Source: Oncomelania hupensis (Eukaryota; Mollusca; Gastropoda; Littorinimorpha; Pomatiopsidae). From it: DNA of 64,000 nt. Under the pieces are notes generated by a model, which saw only the letters and a program-made list of their open reading frames with translations, ran no database searches and was not told the origin of the DNA. The DNA lies in assembly GCA_036898135.1 (NCBI GenBank), contig CM072525.1, positions 24,460,887-24,524,886 on the forward strand. Reading direction: 5' to 3'. The translations under genes were made by a program, and so were the position numbers. Positions 63,663 to 64,000 of this stretch are shown piece after piece. Position 1 is the stretch's first letter. Every line of letters begins with the position of its first letter.

Positions 63663-63837
63663 ATACACCGTATGTTATCATACTTTGAGACTGCCACAGC
63701 CCTGACAGTCCTCTTGCCAGGCTTCAGTGTAAATGGTGCAAAGTACTTGAATGTCACCTCTCTCCCTCCAATCTTTCTCTGGAACGGCGCTGGCTTGGAG
63801 CCGTCTGTTGTAAAGTACAGCTTGCACTTCGGTACAT
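35303..63837 (-). CDS. DZANK1-like/annexin octad fusion protein, 23 visible coding exons (5' partial)
   Basis: Exons, 5' to 3': 63837-63684, 62705-62552, 58347-58248, 56488-56304, 54890-54725, 52861-52758, 52056-51981, 51469-51288, 50578-50497, 50106-50012, 49726-49613, 49167-49077, 48559-48423, 48280-48091, 47599-47418, 46261-46183, 45298-45131, 38571-38477, 38291-38087, 37648-37511, 37016-36828, 36267-36086, 35368-35303. All junctions keep phase and use GT-AG, giving 1044 visible residues. Residues 1-75: chitobiase-C-like domain as in DZANK1. About 245-312: segment like the one before DZANK1 ankyrin repeats. 315-370: Pro/Lys linker. About 376-690 and 735-1040: two annexin cores, eight repeats, each with an intact G-x-GTD calcium loop. 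Annexins bind acidic membranes with Ca2+. Zinc ribbons and ankyrin repeats of DZANK1 are not seen. The first exon lies beyond the window. Confidence 0.88.
35534..35645. repeat. Imperfect hairpin, about 30-bp arms
   Basis: ACTTTGAAGGTAAAGTGACG... pairs with the complement near 35610-35640 (CACCTTACCTTCAAACT) around a loop. Likely a small foldback or MITE in the last intron. Confidence 0.7.
35718..35798. repeat. (CT)n microsatellite
   Basis: CT tract with two CTTT interruptions in the last annexin intron. Confidence 0.95.
36086..36267 (-). CDS. Exon 22: annexin repeat 8
   Basis: [20 protein letters not shown] carries the calcium loop (GLGTDD) of the last repeat in core 2. Confidence 0.95.
36268..36827 (-). 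other. Annexin intron 21, unremarkable
   Basis: AT-rich; nothing recognised. Confidence 0.6.
36828..37016 (-). CDS. Exon 21: annexin repeat 7
   Basis: [20 protein letters not shown] is the typical third-repeat KWGTDE variant of an annexin core. The introns on either side (37017-37510 and 36268-36827) hold no recognised element. Confidence 0.95.
37511..37648 (-). CDS. Exon 20: end of annexin repeat 6
   Basis: [20 protein letters not shown] is the helix D/E segment closing repeat 6, followed by [11 protein letters not shown] linking to repeat 7. The next intron upstream (37649-38086) is unremarkable. Confidence 0.95.
38087..38291 (-). CDS. Exon 19: end of repeat 5 and start of repeat 6
   Basis: [20 protein letters not shown] closes repeat 5. 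[20 protein letters not shown] opens repeat 6. Donor GTCAGG at 38086-38081, phase 1. Confidence 0.94.
38477..38571 (-). CDS. Exon 18: annexin repeat 5 calcium loop
   Basis: [20 protein letters not shown], completed by FG from the preceding exon, is repeat 1 of core 2. Confidence 0.94.
39243..39440 (+). repeat. tRNA-derived SINE
   Basis: GGGTAGCCCGTAGCGCAGTG (A box), CGGGTTCGAGCTCC (B box), then CTCTCCGGGTACTCCGGTTT shared with the SINE at 33588. Confidence 0.85.
39904..41107 (+). pseudogene. RTE APE-type endonuclease region
   Basis: [20 protein letters not shown] begins the endonuclease. One in-frame stop (TAA, 40145-40147) follows [24 protein letters not shown] and the catalytic GSDHDLL motif are intact, so the copy lost function recently by few changes. 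Confidence 0.88.
41080..42877 (+). pseudogene. RTE reverse transcriptase region, frameshifted
   Basis: Successive frames at 41080-41574, 41474-41701, 41883-42410 and 42617-42877 cover the RT. FADDIDG (about 42080) is preserved, but at least four frameshifts, stops at 41700 and 41822, and a deletion near 41905 disable it. Confidence 0.9.
43422..44514 (-). other. Annexin intron 17, distal part
   Basis: No recognised repeat or gene. Confidence 0.5.
44512..44690 (+). repeat. tRNA-derived SINE (GCGCTATATAAG tail type)
   Basis: GGGATAGCTCAGTGGTCAGA is a clear A box, GGGTTCGAATCC a clear B box. The body ends GTGCGCTATATAAGAG. The tRNA-like head lacks a proper anticodon arm, so it is not a tRNA gene. 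Confidence 0.85.
45131..45298 (-). CDS. Exon 17: linker between annexin cores and start of core 2
   Basis: An acidic/Lys linker ([20 protein letters not shown]) joins core 1 to core 2, then [20 protein letters not shown] starts repeat 5. This in-frame linker shows that both cores belong to one protein. Confidence 0.94.
45317..45422. repeat. (ATT)n microsatellite beside exon 17
   Basis: About 105 bp of ATT repeats starting less than 20 bp upstream (minus-strand sense) of the acceptor of exon 17. Confidence 0.95.
45423..46182 (-). other. Annexin intron 16, remaining part
   Basis: AT-rich; nothing recognised. Confidence 0.55.
46183..46261 (-). CDS. Exon 16: end of annexin repeat 4
   Basis: [20 protein letters not shown] closes core 1. 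It ends in phase 1 with donor GTAAGT. Confidence 0.94.
46572..47216. mobile_element. GC-palindrome DNA transposon, copy A (645 bp), 2-bp TSD GT
   Basis: Begins CCCAGCTAACCAC and ends GGTTTGCTGGG, flanked by GT on both sides. The arms are packed with GGGCCCGATCGGGC-type palindromes. Non-autonomous; an internal deletion relative to copy B starts after the left arm. Confidence 0.85.
47418..47599 (-). CDS. Exon 15: annexin repeat 4
   Basis: [20 protein letters not shown] holds the repeat-4 calcium loop of core 1. Confidence 0.95.
48091..48280 (-). CDS. Exon 14: annexin repeat 3
   Basis: [20 protein letters not shown], the KWGTDE third-repeat loop. The intron downstream (47600-48090) is unremarkable. 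Confidence 0.95.
48423..48559 (-). CDS. Exon 13: end of annexin repeat 2
   Basis: [20 protein letters not shown], with [12 protein letters not shown] leading to repeat 3. The same exon borders recur in exon 20, as expected from an ancient duplication of the core. Confidence 0.94.
49077..49167 (-). CDS. Exon 12: annexin repeat 2 calcium loop
   Basis: [20 protein letters not shown]. The donor is GTTAGT in phase 1. Its acceptor region is tandemly duplicated (49169-49224). The intron downstream (48560-49076) shows nothing else. Confidence 0.93.
49169..49224. repeat. 30-bp tandem duplication at the exon 12 acceptor
   Basis: TGTAGCAAAAGAAATTAACA starts at 49169 and again at 49199. On the gene strand this doubles the polypyrimidine tract; only the copy next to the exon has AG|GG. 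Confidence 0.9.
49613..49726 (-). CDS. Exon 11: end of repeat 1 into repeat 2
   Basis: [20 protein letters not shown] closes repeat 1 and [13 protein letters not shown] opens repeat 2. Confidence 0.94.
50012..50106 (-). CDS. Exon 10: annexin repeat 1 calcium loop
   Basis: [20 protein letters not shown] follows the GLG of exon 9, giving the first calcium loop. Confidence 0.94.
50497..50578 (-). CDS. Exon 9: start of annexin core 1
   Basis: [20 protein letters not shown] matches the GTV-P-x-x-FNAE-D-x-E-x-L start of annexin cores. Confidence 0.93.
51052..51250. repeat. About 200-bp (GAA)n/(TTC)n tract just after the exon 8 donor
   Basis: On the gene strand this is a long TTC run beginning within about 40 bp of the exon 8 donor. 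It has a few GAG interruptions. The long Leu-repeat frame here is an artefact. Confidence 0.95.
51288..51469 (-). CDS. Exon 8: Pro/Lys-rich linker between DZANK1-like part and annexins
   Basis: Residues 314-374, [20 protein letters not shown] and a Lys/Glu/Pro tract ending [10 protein letters not shown]. Proline-rich N-termini are known before annexin A7/A11 cores; here the exon joins two different domain sets. Confidence 0.9.
51981..52056 (-). CDS. Exon 7: last part of DZANK1-like segment
   Basis: [20 protein letters not shown]. Together with exon 6 it resembles the DZANK1 stretch GKLxSATVxExGYxVSIxL. It ends in phase 1. Confidence 0.85.
52057..52757 (-). other. Annexin-gene intron 6
   Basis: Nothing recognised. 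Confidence 0.5.
52758..52861 (-). CDS. Exon 6: DZANK1-like conserved segment
   Basis: [20 protein letters not shown] and KVAEPKLGK resemble DZANK1 sequence of the form xLxHIxAHxxxYAQxNxxF...EPRMGK that precedes its ankyrin repeats. Confidence 0.87.
52862..54724 (-). other. Annexin-gene intron 5
   Basis: 1.9 kb. 53034-53110 has CTTATATAGCGCTGTTCCAG and AAGGCGCTGG, the reverse of a SINE 3' end like that at 44650. The rest is AT-rich without recognised elements. Confidence 0.55.
54725..54890 (-). CDS. Exon 5: Lys/Pro linker and start of DZANK1-like segment
   Basis: [20 protein letters not shown], then LNSVSPGNG, which lines up with the SAVSPGRG start of the DZANK1 segment. Confidence 0.85.
55150..55941. 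mobile_element. GC-palindrome DNA transposon, copy B (792 bp), 2-bp TSD TA
   Basis: CCCAGCTAACCAC...GGTTTGCTGGG flanked by TA/TA. Longest uninterrupted copy. The left arm has five GGGCCCGA-type units. The interior is AT-rich and non-coding. Confidence 0.87.
56304..56488 (-). CDS. Exon 4: Pro/Gly/Asn-rich region
   Basis: Residues 137-198, including [20 protein letters not shown] and [14 protein letters not shown]. No zinc ribbon cysteines are present. It is likely a flexible spacer. Confidence 0.87.
56810..58152 (+). mobile_element. RTE LINE, 5'-truncated, with target duplication
   Basis: Starts inside the RT region and ends GGATAGGATAGGA. GATGCTGGCTCA (56798-56809) and GACGCTGGCTCA (58153-58164) form a 12-bp target duplication with one mismatch. 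The RT frame is interrupted (stop at 57298, indels near 57255, 57380 and 57555). Opposite in sense to the annexin gene. Confidence 0.9.
58248..58347 (-). CDS. Exon 3: basic linker
   Basis: [20 protein letters not shown] and on. Phase 0 in, phase 1 out; acceptor TTTTCAG. Confidence 0.85.
58367..58440. repeat. (ATT)n microsatellite
   Basis: Directly upstream of the exon 3 acceptor on the gene strand. 58441-59186 has a CA tract at 58640-58668 and otherwise nothing recognised. Confidence 0.94.
59609..61794 (+). mobile_element. RTE LINE, 5'-truncated, RT ORF intact
   Basis: Begins at TCCGGCTCCATTTGAAGAG, just after the endonuclease region, and ends in GGGACAGGATAGGATAGGAT. I could not recognise a target duplication. 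Youngest-looking RTE copy in the window. Confidence 0.92.
59620..61785 (+). CDS. RTE-clade reverse transcriptase (721 aa, lacks endonuclease)
   Basis: One open frame. Motifs seen: [10 protein letters not shown] (about 231-240), [10 protein letters not shown] (287-296), [13 protein letters not shown] (356-368) with the first Asp, [15 protein letters not shown] (413-427), FADDIDG (457-463) with the catalytic Asp pair, then a C-terminal basic tail [15 protein letters not shown]. The APE endonuclease of RTE elements is missing, so the copy cannot retrotranspose by itself, although the RT domain looks complete. M1 is not the natural start. Confidence 0.92.
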   Translation: MKRVNTAKCTRLKFDLDKLQDPEVAKIFQATIGGKFAPLLILGAGEVDVNTMTNTFNSAVTDAATEILGKHRPKKKPWITPELLDLCDKRRELKKKKNTSQGADVYRKINNDIRKGMRTAKENWIEDQCQEIENNLNKNNSKKAYQTVKRLTSVKQPKVSTIQSKSGICLTEEQEVLDRWTEYCSDLYNHTPNGDPSVLACPESREEEEILPILREEVEAAVQSLKKGKSAGVDNIPAELLQAGGEAMTDALTTICNKIWQNGEWPTPWTQSLVITLPKKGNLQECENYRTISLISHPSKVLLKIILNRLKPQAEQIIAEEQAGFMAGRSTTEQIFNLRIICEKYLQHQQHLYHVFIDFKKAFDRVWHAALWATMKVYNISPKIIEVIKSLYDKATSAVLHNSVIGNWFRTTIGVRQGCLLSPTLFNIFLERIMSDALADHEGTVSIGGRAISNLRFADDIDGLAGEEQELEQLVQRLDTTSRAYGMEISAEKTKMMTNNTNGINTDIKVQGQSLNTVHSFKYLGAIVSDNGSRQEVLSRIAQTTAALTRLKPIWKDRTISLHSKVRLLRSLVISIFLYACEAWTLTADLQRRIQSMEMRCYRRLLCISYTQHITNVEVRQTITQAIGQHDDLLTVVKKRKLRWYGHVTRSSGLAKTILQGTVQGGRRRGRPKKRWEDNIREWTGLTLSEAMRAAEDRERWSMLVKRSSVVPLRPSGYGTG
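62552..62705 (-). CDS. Exon 2: end of chitobiase-C-like domain, Asp/Thr-rich linker
   Basis: [15 protein letters not shown] completes the domain begun in exon 1, as AVSKD...S.VVT..F.V does in DZANK1. The donor is GTAGTG, immediately followed by copy C of the palindrome transposon. Confidence 0.88.
62881..62944. repeat. (GA)n microsatellite
   Basis: Pure GA tract; continues imperfectly into the solo-LTR insertion site. Confidence 0.95.
62966..63579 (-). mobile_element. Solo LTR related to the TUT1-intron Gypsy
   Basis: 614 bp similar along its whole length to the 636-bp LTRs at 12900 and 17915 but clearly diverged. GGGAC flanks both ends (62961-62965, 63580-63584), a 5-bp duplication. It lacks the first 20 or so bases after TGTT compared with those LTRs. 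It sits inside a GA microsatellite of the annexin gene. Confidence 0.88.
63599..63659. repeat. (GA)n microsatellite
   Basis: Second half of the GA tract split by the solo LTR. Confidence 0.95.
63684..63837 (-). CDS. Exon 1 visible: chitobiase-C-like (DZANK1-type) domain
   Basis: [20 protein letters not shown] and [20 protein letters not shown] match the (Y/F)YTxDGSKP...TFKY..P.TL..GK..V.A pattern at the DZANK1 N-terminus. It starts in phase 1, so at least one more coding exon lies upstream beyond 64000. 63838-64000 is intron. Confidence 0.9.
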
Positions 63838-64000
63838 CTGTTAATAAATAAAAATCAAACAGATATTATTGCTTACCAAATATTTACTTTACATTTTCGG
63901 GAGTTCGCTACTTTCGATATTAGAGAAGCGCCACCTAGCAAAATAACTGTCGTCACTTGGGAAAATGCTGCGCGCTAAGAAGAAAGTACGACAAGGTGGC

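Overview
Eukaryotic (animal) nuclear DNA. Multi-exon genes with GT-AG introns, long dinucleotide and trinucleotide microsatellites, tRNA-derived SINEs, RTE-type LINEs, an LTR retrotransposon and several DNA-transposon families point to an invertebrate with a repeat-rich genome. A marine mollusc, probably a gastropod, is my best guess, but that is an inference from repeat style and protein similarity and was not tested. Two genes lie tail to tail. || Gene 1 (+ strand, 6743-30646, 12 coding exons, about 1105 aa) is an orthologue of TUT1, the U6 snRNA-specific terminal uridylyltransferase. It has a matrin-type C2H2 zinc finger, an RRM, a split nucleotidyltransferase core (GSS...DMD, then a third Asp), a PAP-associated helical region and a long disordered acidic insert before a conserved C-terminus. 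|| Gene 2 (- strand, 63837 down to 35303, 23 coding exons visible, at least 1044 aa, 5' end outside the window) is an eight-repeat (two-core) annexin. Its N-terminal third resembles the N-terminal half of DZANK1: a chitobiase-C-like 'TTDGSKP' domain and the conserved segment that precedes the DZANK1 ankyrin repeats. Every exon junction I checked keeps phase, so the window predicts a DZANK1-annexin chimeric protein. This is the most interesting single observation here. || Region by region: 1-6.7 kb is intergenic, with a tRNA-like SINE, an (AT)n tract, two nested hAT-like transposons that both carry 5-bp target duplications, and three adjacent palindrome-rich satellite-like arrays. 6.7-30.6 kb is TUT1. 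Its introns hold two copies of a 0.47-kb hAT MITE, broken RTE LINEs, a 5.65-kb Gypsy element with nearly identical LTRs but no reverse-transcriptase core, and a piggyBac-like MITE. 30.6-35.3 kb contains both 3' ends and a SINE. 35.3-64 kb is the DZANK1-annexin gene. Its introns hold three copies of a GC-palindrome DNA transposon with 2-bp target duplications, three further RTE copies (one with an intact 721-aa ORF), a 4.8-kb inverted-repeat element, more SINEs and a solo LTR related to the Gypsy in TUT1. || The two genes have no obvious functional link: one modifies U6 snRNA in the nucleus, the other should bind membranes in a calcium-dependent way. Their introns share the same invading element families, including RTE, Gypsy LTR and SINE copies.
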